DNA of 64,000 nucleotides, taken from NCBI RefSeq assembly GCF_900580675.1, contig NZ_UTBG01000001.1, positions 310,001 to 374,000 on the forward strand. Reading direction: 5' to 3'. Source of the DNA: Pseudomonas viridiflava. GTDB lineage: Bacteria; Pseudomonadota; Gammaproteobacteria; Pseudomonadales; Pseudomonadaceae. Shown in pieces: positions 1-7,481 of the stretch. Every line of letters starts with the position of its first letter. Position 1 is the first letter of the stretch. The notes under the pieces are model-generated. The model saw only the letters and a list, made by a program, of their open reading frames with translations. It did no database searches and was not told where the DNA came from. The position numbers and the translations under genes are program-made.

Positions 1-323
1 TTCAGATTGGCGCCGGGCAGAGCATCGTCATCGATGCCGGGGCCAGCGTGACGATTCAGGCGGGTGGGCAGTCGATCACGATTTCCGCCGGCGGGATTTT
101 CAGCAGCGTGCCGATCCAGCTCGGCGGCGGGCCGGCTTCGGCGGCGGCGCCATTGCTGCCAGGCGTGAAGGAAAAATTACTGGCGGTGATTCCCGCACCG
201 CTCAGCCGCGTGCAGGTGGCCAGCCTGAAACGCAGCGCGCCATTTTGTGAGGAGTGCGAGCGCTGCAAGAACGGGCAGTGCGATATCACCGATCAATCCA
301 GCCTTAAAAGGACGTTACCCTGA
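1..323 (+). CDS. vgrG: VgrG type VI secretion spike protein, C-terminal end (partial)
   Basis: This is the last 106 codons of a gene that begins before the window, read in the frame starting at base 3. The first ~45 residues are short repeats of the type GAGQSIVI / GGQSITIS / GGIFSS, typical of the DUF2345 beta-helical extension after the VgrG gp5-like needle. VgrG trimers form the puncturing tip of the T6SS tube and carry effectors. The tail then becomes non-repetitive and ends with a cysteine cluster (Cys 82, 85, 88 and 93 of the visible part; CX2CX2CX4C). No toxin domain is visible after the helix, so this does not look like an evolved VgrG. The TGA stop shares one base with the ATG of the DUF4123 gene, so the two are translationally coupled. 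Confidence 0.85.
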   Translation, partial: QIGAGQSIVIDAGASVTIQAGGQSITISAGGIFSSVPIQLGGGPASAAAPLLPGVKEKLLAVIPAPLSRVQVASLKRSAPFCEECERCKNGQCDITDQSSLKRTLP

Positions 324-1078
324 TGCATACGCCCATGACTCCCAGCGTTTGGCTGACAGAATACCCTTTGCTTCCCGATGAGCGTCTCTTTGCGGTGCTG
401 AGCAGTGCCAGCGACGCTAGGCCGTTGGCTGGCTGGCAAGCGATGGCGGCCGGGAAACCGCCGCAATCAATCTGGGCGGGCACGGCCTATGCCGATTGGA
501 GTGAGGTAATGCCCTACGTCGGCATCGTCGAGCCGAACAGTGCTTTCCTCGATTGGATCACCACCACGCAAGTGACGGATTGGGGCTGGCTGGCGGTCTC
601 GACCAGCCCGTTGGAAACCGTGATTGCGCACCTGCAAGGCTTGACCAAGGTCTACCTCCCGGATGGAAAGGACGTGTTCTTGCGTTTCTGGGATGGCGCT
701 CAATTTTTACCACTGTTACAGGGTTTAGGTGATGAGGCCGGAAAGGTTTTGCCGGTGTTCCAGCGTTACCTGATCAATGGCCAGCCACTGACCGTTGCGG
801 CTGGCCCTATCACTGCCGCCAAAACCAGCCCATGGTGGCGCGTGCCTGCACCTTTGCTGGAGCAACTGGCAGAGCAATCGCCGCAAACCCTGATCGATAA
901 CCTGCTGCAATGGCTCGAAGAGCAACGCCCGGATCTGTACGCGGCCTTTACGCCTGCGACCTTGCAGCACAAGGTTGCCTACCTCGCGCGTGGGGCGGAT
1001 ATCAGCTATGCGGCGCTGGCCGACTACCTGGCCCTGGAGCACCGCCCGGCATGCGGCCCTGCACCTTTGCGCCGGTAA
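323..1078 (+). CDS. DUF4123 domain T6SS effector adaptor/chaperone (TEC/Tap type)
   Basis: This 251-residue protein is coupled to vgrG (stop and start overlap as TGATG). Residues ~20-140 carry the DUF4123 pattern: a PYVGIVEP segment near 64, a WGWLAVS strand near 87, and an aromatic/charged VFLRFWDG segment near 118. DUF4123 proteins bind a specific effector and load it onto the partner VgrG, and are normally followed by that effector gene. Here the next gene, 34 bases on, is the housekeeping gene rlmJ, so no cargo gene is present downstream. The cargo may be upstream of the window, elsewhere, or lost. The family call is by motif and context only. Confidence 0.75.
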   Translation: MHTPMTPSVWLTEYPLLPDERLFAVLSSASDARPLAGWQAMAAGKPPQSIWAGTAYADWSEVMPYVGIVEPNSAFLDWITTTQVTDWGWLAVSTSPLETVIAHLQGLTKVYLPDGKDVFLRFWDGAQFLPLLQGLGDEAGKVLPVFQRYLINGQPLTVAAGPITAAKTSPWWRVPAPLLEQLAEQSPQTLIDNLLQWLEEQRPDLYAAFTPATLQHKVAYLARGADISYAALADYLALEHRPACGPAPLRR

Positions 1079-1111
1079 AAGGTAAACTTCGCCTCCTGCG
1101 CAGGAGCAACC

Positions 1112-1948
1112 ATGAATTATCGTCACGCCTTTCACGCCGGCAACCACGCCGATGTCTTCAAACACCTGACCTTGACCCGCCTCATCGCCCTGATGTCGCG
1201 CAAGGAGCAGCCGTTCGCCTACCTCGACACCCACGCCGGCATTGGTCTGTACGACCTGCAAGGCGACCAGGCCAACCGCACCGGTGAATACCTGGAAGGC
1301 ATCGCCCGCCTGTGGGGCGAAAAAGACCTGCCGCCGCTGACCGCTGACTACATGCGCGTGCTGCATGAGATGAACCCGGATGGCCAGTTGCGCTACTACC
1401 CTGGCTCGCCTGAGCTGGCACGCCGCCTCACGCGCCCACAGGACCGTGTGTTGCTCAATGAAAAGCACCCGGAAGACGGCGTGCTGCTCAAGGACAACAT
1501 GAAAGGTGATCGCCGGGTCAAAGTGCACCTGGGCGAGGGCTGGCACGTGCCGCGTGCCTTACTGCCGGTGCCGGAAAAACGCGCACTGATGCTGATCGAT
1601 CCGCCGTTCGAAAAGCTCGATGAGATGCAGCGTTGTGCTGCGTCCCTCAAGGAGGCGGTCAGTCGTATGCGCCAGACCGTCGCGGCCATCTGGTACCCGG
1701 TAAAGGACCCGCGCATGCTGCGTCGTTTCTATCAGGACTTGGCCGGAACCGGCGCGCCGAAACTGCTGCGTGTGGAATTGCTGGTGCATCCGCTGGACAC
1801 GCCCAACACCCTGACCGGCTCGGGCCTGGCGATTGCCAACCCGCCGTGGGGGCTGGAAGAGGAGTTGCGTGAGCTGCTGCCCTGGCTGTCCAAGAAGCTC
1901 GGCCAGACCCAGGGTGGCTGGCAGATGGATTGGCTGATCGCTGAGTAG
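1112..1948 (+). CDS. rlmJ: 23S rRNA (adenine(2030)-N(6))-methyltransferase RlmJ
   Basis: This 278-residue protein matches RlmJ in length and N-terminus (MNYRHAFHAGNHADVFKH). RlmJ transfers a methyl group from SAM to N6 of A2030 in 23S rRNA before 50S assembly. The DPPF catalytic motif of N6-adenine methyltransferases is at residues 163-166 (LIDPPFEK), and the SAM-binding loop DTHAGIGLYDL is near residue 43. The start is supported by AGGAG about five bases upstream of the ATG. It is probably a separate unit from the T6SS genes before it, and is followed by a perfect paired palindrome. Confidence 0.95.
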   Translation: MNYRHAFHAGNHADVFKHLTLTRLIALMSRKEQPFAYLDTHAGIGLYDLQGDQANRTGEYLEGIARLWGEKDLPPLTADYMRVLHEMNPDGQLRYYPGSPELARRLTRPQDRVLLNEKHPEDGVLLKDNMKGDRRVKVHLGEGWHVPRALLPVPEKRALMLIDPPFEKLDEMQRCAASLKEAVSRMRQTVAAIWYPVKDPRMLRRFYQDLAGTGAPKLLRVELLVHPLDTPNTLTGSGLAIANPPWGLEEELRELLPWLSKKLGQTQGGWQMDWLIAE

Positions 1949-1973
1949 CTGGATCTCAAGCCAAACACAAACC

Positions 1974-2069
1974 AAATGTGGGAGCGGGCTTGCTCGCGAA
2001 GACGGAGTGTCAGTCACCGAATCAGTTGACTGGTACACCGCTTTCGCGAGCAAGCCCGCTCCCACATTT
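1974..2069. repeat. Paired extragenic palindrome (REPIN-like), perfect 27-bp arms
   Basis: Arms at 1974-2000 and 2043-2069 are exact reverse complements separated by 42 bases. The core GTGGGAGCGGGCTTGCTCGCG is a common Pseudomonas REP type. It lies between the convergent 3' ends of rlmJ and msrA, where such a hairpin could also stop transcription. The same variant recurs at 61757-61848. Confidence 0.9.
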
Positions 2070-2086
2070 TTTGATCGGGGTTGGCG

Positions 2087-2734
2087 TCAGATCGGGCAGG
2101 TCACGCCCGTGCCGCCGATCCCGCAGTAGCCCTGCGGGTTCTTCGCCAGGTATTGCTGGTGATACGCCTCGGCGAAGTACACCGTCGGCGCCTCGTCGAT
2201 TTCCGTGGTGATCTCACCCAGGCCGGCCTTGGTCAATTCGCCCTGGTAGGCCTCGGCGCTGGCTTTGGCGGCTGCCAATTGCTCTGGGGTGGTGGCGTAG
2301 ATCACCGAGCGGTACTGGCTGCCGATGTCATTGCCCTGGCGCATGCCTTGGGTCGGGTTGTGCAATTCCCAGAACATCTTCAGCAAGTCTTCGTATTTGA
2401 TCTTGGCCTGGTCGTACACCACCAGCACCACTTCGCTGTGGCCGGTCAGGCCGGAGCAGACTTCTTCATAGGTCGGGTTCGGCGTGTAGCCGCCGGCGTA
2501 GCCGACCACGGTGCTGACCACGCCGTCGCGTTGCCAGTACTTGCGTTCTGCGCCCCAGAAGCAACCGAGGCCGAAGATCGCGAAGCCGACGTCGTCGATA
2601 AACGGGCCCAGCAGCGGGTTGCCGTTGACGAAGTGCGTCTCCGGCAGGTTCATCGGGGTTTCACGGCCAGGCAACGCTTGTTCTTGAGTAGGCAGCACGT
2701 TTTTGTTCACCAGAATTTCCGAGCGCAAGACCAT
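2087..2734 (-). CDS. msrA: Peptide-methionine (S)-S-oxide reductase MsrA
   Basis: This 215-residue protein carries the MsrA active site GCFWG (Cys58) and the downstream signature (GYAGG near 78, HNPTQ). The Cys residues near the C-terminus ([10 protein letters not shown]) are positioned as recycling cysteines. It reduces methionine-S-sulfoxide in oxidised proteins using thioredoxin. The ~50-residue extension before the catalytic core is common in gamma-proteobacterial MsrA. It lies just downstream of dipA on the same strand, as remembered for P. aeruginosa (PA5018 next to PA5017). Confidence 0.95.
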   Translation of the reverse strand: MVLRSEILVNKNVLPTQEQALPGRETPMNLPETHFVNGNPLLGPFIDDVGFAIFGLGCFWGAERKYWQRDGVVSTVVGYAGGYTPNPTYEEVCSGLTGHSEVVLVVYDQAKIKYEDLLKMFWELHNPTQGMRQGNDIGSQYRSVIYATTPEQLAAAKASAEAYQGELTKAGLGEITTEIDEAPTVYFAEAYHQQYLAKNPQGYCGIGGTGVTCPI

Positions 2735-2806
2735 GATCAGTCCTCTCAGTCAGATTGAGTTGGGTAAGAATTCAGACCGCCAGTGTGCCCGAGTGTTACA
2801 GCGCTG

Positions 2807-5500
2807 TCAGGCGATTGGGCCGCGCGGGTAGCGTTTGAGCTTCTCGAGCAGCTCTGCGCCGGGGATTGGCCGGTCGAACAAGTAGCCCTGGCCCACATCA
2901 CAGCGGTGGCGACGCAGGAACGCCAGTTGCTCGGAGGTCTCGATCCCTTCGGCCACTACCTTGAGCTTGAGGTTGTGGGCCATGGCGATCACCGCCGAGG
3001 TGATCTCCATGTCGTCCTGGTTGTCCGGGATTTCGTGGATAAAGCTGCGATCGATCTTGATGATGTCGATCGGGAATTTTTTCAGGTAGCTGAGCGACGA
3101 GTAACCGGTACCGAAGTCGTCCATGGCCAGGGTCAGGCCAAAGCTCTTCAACTGGTCAAGCTGCAGGCGCGTGTCTTCGGTGGCTTCCAGCAGCAGGCCT
3201 TCGGTCAACTCCAGCTCCAGCAGGTTGGCCGGCAATTGCTCTTCCTTGAGGATCGTGGCGATCGAGGCCACCAGGTCCGGGTCGGAAAACTGCTTGGGCG
3301 ACAGGTTGATCGCCACCTGCAAGTTGCCCATGCCGGCCGCGCTCAGTTGCTTGCTCATGCGGCAGGCCTGGCGCGCGATCCATTTGCCGATAGGGATGAT
3401 CAGCCCGGTTTCTTCGGCCACGCTGATGAACTGGTCGGGGCGGATCATGCCCTTTTCCGGATGGTTCCAGCGCAACAGCGCTTCCATGCCCAGCAGGCGG
3501 CCGCTGCGCAGGCACAGCTTGGGCTGGTAGAACACGTCCAGCTCGTTCTGGGTCAGGGCGCGGCGCAGGTTGTTTTCCACGAACAGCTTGTAACTGGCCT
3601 CGGCGTTCAGCGCTTCGGTAAACACCTGCACCTGATGTTTGCCATTGGCCTTGGCCTTGTGCAGCGCCAGGCCGGCGTTACGCATCAGGGTCTGCGGGTC
3701 GCGGCCGTGCAGCGGCGCGCAGGCCAGGCCCACCGAGCCGGTGACGCTGATCAGCTGGTTGTCGACGAACATCGGTTTGTCGAGGGTCGCCAGCAACTGG
3801 CTGGCGACCAACTGGCCGCTCTCCAGGTCGGTGTCATCGAGCAGCACCGCAAATTCGTTACTGGCAAACCGCGCCAGGCTGCCGCTGGCACTCAGGCTGT
3901 TGCGCAGGCGTCGGGCCAGGCTGATCAGCAATTTGTCGCCGGTCTGGTGGCCGAGGCTGTCGTTGATCCGCTTGAAGTTGTCGATGTCCACCAGCAGCAG
4001 GCTGATCGGGCTGTCGCTGTCGCGGGCAAAGCGTTCGTCGAGGTTACGGATGAACGCCGGGCGGTTGCCCAGGTTGGTCAGGTTGTCGGTGTAGGCCAGG
4101 CGCTCGATGCGTTGCTGCGCGAGCTTGGTCTGGGTGATGTCTTCGTAAATGCCGATGTAGTGGGTCAGCTCACGATTGTCGCCATACACCTTGGAAATCG
4201 ACAGCTGGCCCCAGTAGGGTTCCAGGTTTTTGCGCCGGCTCTTGAATTCACCCTGCCAGCTGTTGCTCTTGGCCAGGCTCGACGGGGCGTCGAAGAGTAA
4301 TTCACTGAGGTTCTCCAGCGCCGGCAGTTGCGCCAGGCGGTGGCCGTGGACTTCTTCGGCGCTGTACTGGGTGATCGCAGTGAAGCTTGGGTTGACGTAC
4401 TCGACCACGCCGTCGCAGTTGACCAGCAGAAACGCATTGGCACTTTGCTCCACCGCACGCTGGAACAGGTGCAGGGCGCTGGTGGCGGTGCGGCGGTTGT
4501 GGTTGTTGATGACCTGCGCGAACTGGTCGGCGAGTTCGCCGGCAAAGGCAATTTCATCGGCCAGCCAGGCACGCGGGCTGCCGCTCTGTTCCAGGCACAG
4601 TACGCCGACCACCTGGCCGTCGACGCGAATACTGGCGTCGAGCATGGCGTGAATGTCTTTGTCGCGCAGGTGCTCGGCCATTTCCCGGGTACGCGGATCG
4701 CGCAGGGCGTTGGTGGCGTCAATTGCGCGACTGGTCTGCAGGGCTTCCAGGTAGTCCGGGAAGCTACTGGCGTCGATGGCGTCGGGCAGGTGGTGCCGCT
4801 GATCGACGTGGTGGTACGCCGAGATCGGCACCAGGCGCTGGCCTTCGAGGTTCCAGATGCTCGCGCAATCAAGCTGATAAATATCGCAGGCGCTGCGGGT
4901 GATCAGCTCGGCGGCTTCCTGCAGCGAATTGTGGGTGGTGTAGCGCTGGCGGGCCAGCAGCAGGATCAGTTCCTGTTGGGCGCGCACCCGCTCTAGGTGT
5001 TGCAACTGTTCCAGCTGGGCGCGCTGGTTGAGTTCCAGGGCTATCTGCAAGCGGCTGTTCTGGCTCTCCAGGTCTGCCGTGGGGGCGAGCATGGGCGCTT
5101 CGCTGAACAGGCCATCAACCACCATCAGGTAGCCGCGCACCAGGTGGCGATTGTGTTGTTTGTAGGCTTCGCCCATTTCCAGCACGCTCAGGGGGCCGTC
5201 GTGGGTGTGCAGGGTATAGCGCACCAGGTAGTGAGGGCTCTGGGTCAGTTGCTGCTGGATGGTGTCGTGCAGTTGGTACCGCGCCTGAGGCTCCATCAGG
5301 CTGGCATAAGGTGTGCCGAGCAGGGCACACAGCTCGACCGCCGGAAGGCCGAATTGGCGCTCGCAATTGGGGTCCAGGTAAAGAAGGGCCCAGCTTGCCT
5401 CATTAAGCCGCTCGAAACGCAGCATACCGAGGCGCGAAGGCACCGGTAACTGCGTCACTACCTCGGCCGCCATTCGGGCGACATCGGGTTGGCTTTTCAT
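2807..5500 (-). CDS. dipA: GAF-PAS-GGDEF-EAL cyclic-di-GMP phosphodiesterase (DipA)
   Basis: This 897-residue cytoplasmic sensor enzyme has an N-terminal PAS-like region (~20-130), a helical linker (~140-185), a GAF domain (~190-335), a PAS domain (~345-455), a GGDEF domain (~465-630) and an EAL domain (~640-885). The GGDEF signature is degenerate (ASNEF, 546-550), so cyclase activity is not expected. The EAL domain has EALLRW (673-678) and DDFGTGYSS (794-802), so it should hydrolyse c-di-GMP. Length, domain order, the ASNEF site and the position between msrA and aceF match DipA, the dispersion-induced phosphodiesterase (PA5017). No membrane segment is visible. The SD before the ATG is weak (GTGAG). 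Confidence 0.9.
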   Translation of the reverse strand: MKSQPDVARMAAEVVTQLPVPSRLGMLRFERLNEASWALLYLDPNCERQFGLPAVELCALLGTPYASLMEPQARYQLHDTIQQQLTQSPHYLVRYTLHTHDGPLSVLEMGEAYKQHNRHLVRGYLMVVDGLFSEAPMLAPTADLESQNSRLQIALELNQRAQLEQLQHLERVRAQQELILLLARQRYTTHNSLQEAAELITRSACDIYQLDCASIWNLEGQRLVPISAYHHVDQRHHLPDAIDASSFPDYLEALQTSRAIDATNALRDPRTREMAEHLRDKDIHAMLDASIRVDGQVVGVLCLEQSGSPRAWLADEIAFAGELADQFAQVINNHNRRTATSALHLFQRAVEQSANAFLLVNCDGVVEYVNPSFTAITQYSAEEVHGHRLAQLPALENLSELLFDAPSSLAKSNSWQGEFKSRRKNLEPYWGQLSISKVYGDNRELTHYIGIYEDITQTKLAQQRIERLAYTDNLTNLGNRPAFIRNLDERFARDSDSPISLLLVDIDNFKRINDSLGHQTGDKLLISLARRLRNSLSASGSLARFASNEFAVLLDDTDLESGQLVASQLLATLDKPMFVDNQLISVTGSVGLACAPLHGRDPQTLMRNAGLALHKAKANGKHQVQVFTEALNAEASYKLFVENNLRRALTQNELDVFYQPKLCLRSGRLLGMEALLRWNHPEKGMIRPDQFISVAEETGLIIPIGKWIARQACRMSKQLSAAGMGNLQVAINLSPKQFSDPDLVASIATILKEEQLPANLLELELTEGLLLEATEDTRLQLDQLKSFGLTLAMDDFGTGYSSLSYLKKFPIDIIKIDRSFIHEIPDNQDDMEITSAVIAMAHNLKLKVVAEGIETSEQLAFLRRHRCDVGQGYLFDRPIPGAELLEKLKRYPRGPIA

Positions 5501-5718
5501 GGGGGAGACTCACTTGAAATAACGCGCACGGCGCCGGGCTCACGCCCTCTTTTCTGTTGCCTGCGGCAAGGTTGCATCATGCGGCGCGGGCTGACAAGAG
5601 AGGATGAAGGCTAAGTGCTATAAGGGGGTTATCGGCCGCGCGAGGGGTTTCTTCAATCGACATGACGGAGGGTGTACAAACCTGTTTTGTTTGTCCAGTT
5701 TCAGCCGTGGGCGCGGGC

Positions 5719-5746
5719 AAAAAAAAGCCCCGCCAAGTGGCGGGGT
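5719..5746 (-). terminator. Rho-independent terminator downstream of aceF
   Basis: On the minus strand, an 8-bp GC-rich stem (5727-5734 with 5739-5746, loop AAGT) is followed by a run of eight T. This is the canonical end of the aceE-aceF transcript, about 70 bases beyond the aceF stop. Confidence 0.85.
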
Positions 5747-5782
5747 TGAGGTACGAGCGTGGCGCTCGGAAATCGGTGCAAC

Positions 5783-5810
5783 CAGGCCTTCTGCGTGGGC
5801 GGAAGGCCTG
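5783..5810 (-). repeat. Perfect 9-bp hairpin just after aceF stop
   Basis: CAGGCCTTC (5783-5791) pairs with 5802-5810 around a 10-base loop. It lies 8 bases beyond the aceF stop and before the U-tailed terminator. It has no T tract of its own, so it could be a transcript-stabilising 3' hairpin rather than a terminator. Confidence 0.6.
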
Positions 5811-5817
5811 TCGAGGC

Positions 5818-7470
5818 TTACAGCAGAATGGTGCGGATGTCGTTGAGCAGCTGGCTCAGGCGCTGCGTGAAGCGTGCAGCGGCGGCGCCGTTGATCACAC
5901 GGTGATCGTAGGACAGCGACAGTGGCAGCATCAGTTTCGGCTGGAACGCTTTGCCGTCCCACACAGGCTGGATAGTGGCCTTGGAGACACCCAGGATCGC
6001 CACTTCCGGCGCGTTGACGATTGGCGTGAAGCCAGTGCCGCCAATGTGCCCGAGGCTGGAAATGGTGAAGCAAGCGCCCTGCATATCGTCTGCGGTGAGC
6101 TTCTTGTCGCGGGCCTTGGCAGCCAGCGCAGCCGCTTCGGCAGCGAGTTGCAGCAGGCTCTTCTGGTCGACGTTCTTGATGACCGGTACCAGCAGGCCAT
6201 CCGGGGTGTCGACGGCGAAGCCAACGTTCACGTACTTCTTGCGAATGATCGCCTTGCCGCTTGGCGCCAGCGAACTGTTGAAGTCCGGCAGCTCCTTGAG
6301 CAGGTGTGCACAGGCCTTGAGCAGCAGTGGCAGCACGGTCAGTTTCACGCCGGCCTTCTCGGCCACCGCTTTCTGCGCAACGCGGAAAGCTTCCAGGTCG
6401 GTAATGTCGGCCTGGTCGAACTGGGTCACGTGCGGGATGTTCAACCAGCTGCGGTGCAGGCTCGACGCGCCGATTTGCATCAGGCGGGTCATCGGCACTT
6501 CTTCGGTTTCGCCGAAACGGCTGAAGTCCACGACCGGGATCGGCGGAATGCCCGAACCACCGGTGGCAGCGCCGGCAGCCGGAGCTTCCTTGGCTTTCTG
6601 CATCATGGCTTTGACGTAAACCTGCACGTCTTCCTTCAACACGCGGCCGTGCGGGCCGGTGGCCGACACAGCATTCAGCTCAATGCCGAACTCACGGGCC
6701 AGCTGACGCACGGCAGGGCCGGCGTGAACCTTGGCACCGCTTGGCGCAGGTGCGGCAGCAGCAGGGGCCGGTGCGGCCTCGGCTTTTGCAGCAGGTGCAG
6801 GGGCGGCAGCGGCCGGAGCCGCTTCAGCCTTGGCAGCAGGAGCTGCAGCCGGTGCCGGAGCAGCCGCTGGCGCAGCGCCTTGTACTTTCAGCTTGAGGAT
6901 GAAGTCACCGGTGCCGACTTCGTCTTCCAGCTTGACCGCGATGCTTTCCACCACGCCGGCAGCCGGCGAAGGGATTTCCATGGAGGCCTTGTCGGATTCC
7001 AGGGTGATCAGCGACTGGTCGGCTTCGACGGTGTCGCCGACCTTGACCAGCAGCTCGATGATCTTGGCCTTGCCCGACGATCCGATGTCCGGGACGTGAA
7101 TGTCCTGAACAGTGGCCTCAGCCGGAGCTGCGGCCGGGGCTGCAGGCGCCTCGGCAGCAGCAGGCTTTTCAGCAGCCGCTGCAGGTGCAGGCTCGGCAGC
7201 GGCAGCAGGAGCCGCCGCAGGGGCCGCATCAGCGGCACCTTCGATTTCCAGCTCAAGCAGTTCGTCGCCTTCTTTCAGGCGGTCGCCCAGCTTCACTTTC
7301 AGGCTCTTGACCACGCCGGCCTTGGGAGCAGGGATTTCCATGCTCGCCTTGTCCGATTCCAGGGTCAGGATGCTCTGGTCGGCTTCGACAGTGTCGCCGA
7401 CCTTCACAAACAGCTCGATTACTTCACCTTCACCGCTGCCGATGTCAGGTACGCGAATGAGTTCGCTCAC
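5818..7470 (-). CDS. aceF: Pyruvate dehydrogenase E2, dihydrolipoyl acetyltransferase AceF
   Basis: This 550-residue E2 core subunit transfers acetyl groups from lipoyl to CoA. There are two lipoyl domains with target lysines in ESDKASME at Lys41 and Lys161, joined by Ala/Pro-rich flexible linkers. A peripheral subunit-binding domain (~248-285) and the catalytic acyltransferase domain (~320-550) follow. The active-site motif reads HRVING (His523, Asn527) where E. coli has HRVIDG. From memory the same Asn occurs in Azotobacter and Pseudomonas E2p, so it need not mean inactivity. E. coli AceF has three lipoyl domains; two is usual here. It lies 11 bases after aceE in one operon. Confidence 0.97.
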   Translation of the reverse strand: MSELIRVPDIGSGEGEVIELFVKVGDTVEADQSILTLESDKASMEIPAPKAGVVKSLKVKLGDRLKEGDELLELEIEGAADAAPAAAPAAAAEPAPAAAAEKPAAAEAPAAPAAAPAEATVQDIHVPDIGSSGKAKIIELLVKVGDTVEADQSLITLESDKASMEIPSPAAGVVESIAVKLEDEVGTGDFILKLKVQGAAPAAAPAPAAAPAAKAEAAPAAAAPAPAAKAEAAPAPAAAAPAPSGAKVHAGPAVRQLAREFGIELNAVSATGPHGRVLKEDVQVYVKAMMQKAKEAPAAGAATGGSGIPPIPVVDFSRFGETEEVPMTRLMQIGASSLHRSWLNIPHVTQFDQADITDLEAFRVAQKAVAEKAGVKLTVLPLLLKACAHLLKELPDFNSSLAPSGKAIIRKKYVNVGFAVDTPDGLLVPVIKNVDQKSLLQLAAEAAALAAKARDKKLTADDMQGACFTISSLGHIGGTGFTPIVNAPEVAILGVSKATIQPVWDGKAFQPKLMLPLSLSYDHRVINGAAAARFTQRLSQLLNDIRTILL

Positions 7471-7481
7471 AAAAAATCTCC

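Larger units (their letters stand above)
5501..5817. other. Intergenic region between aceF end and dipA start
   Basis: This 317-base gap holds the aceF terminator hairpins at its right end and must contain the dipA promoter on the minus strand. I see no credible gene. Short ORFs here have no SD or recognisable sequence. No strong sigma-70 promoter could be picked out by eye. Confidence 0.6.

Noticed and set aside
1978..2211. Short ORFs beginning MGAGLLAK (also at 1559-2065 and 61361-61903 on the minus strand)
   Set aside because: These are translations of REP palindromes, repeated at several sites with the same N-terminal string, and not genes.
2783..4300. 505-residue open frame opposite dipA
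   Set aside because: Antisense shadow of dipA with low-complexity Gln/Val/Leu composition and no SD or recognisable motif.
5818..7470. AceF active-site Asn (HRVING) as evidence of an inactive E2
   Set aside because: From memory the same Asn occurs in active E2p of Azotobacter and Pseudomonas, so it is a lineage feature.
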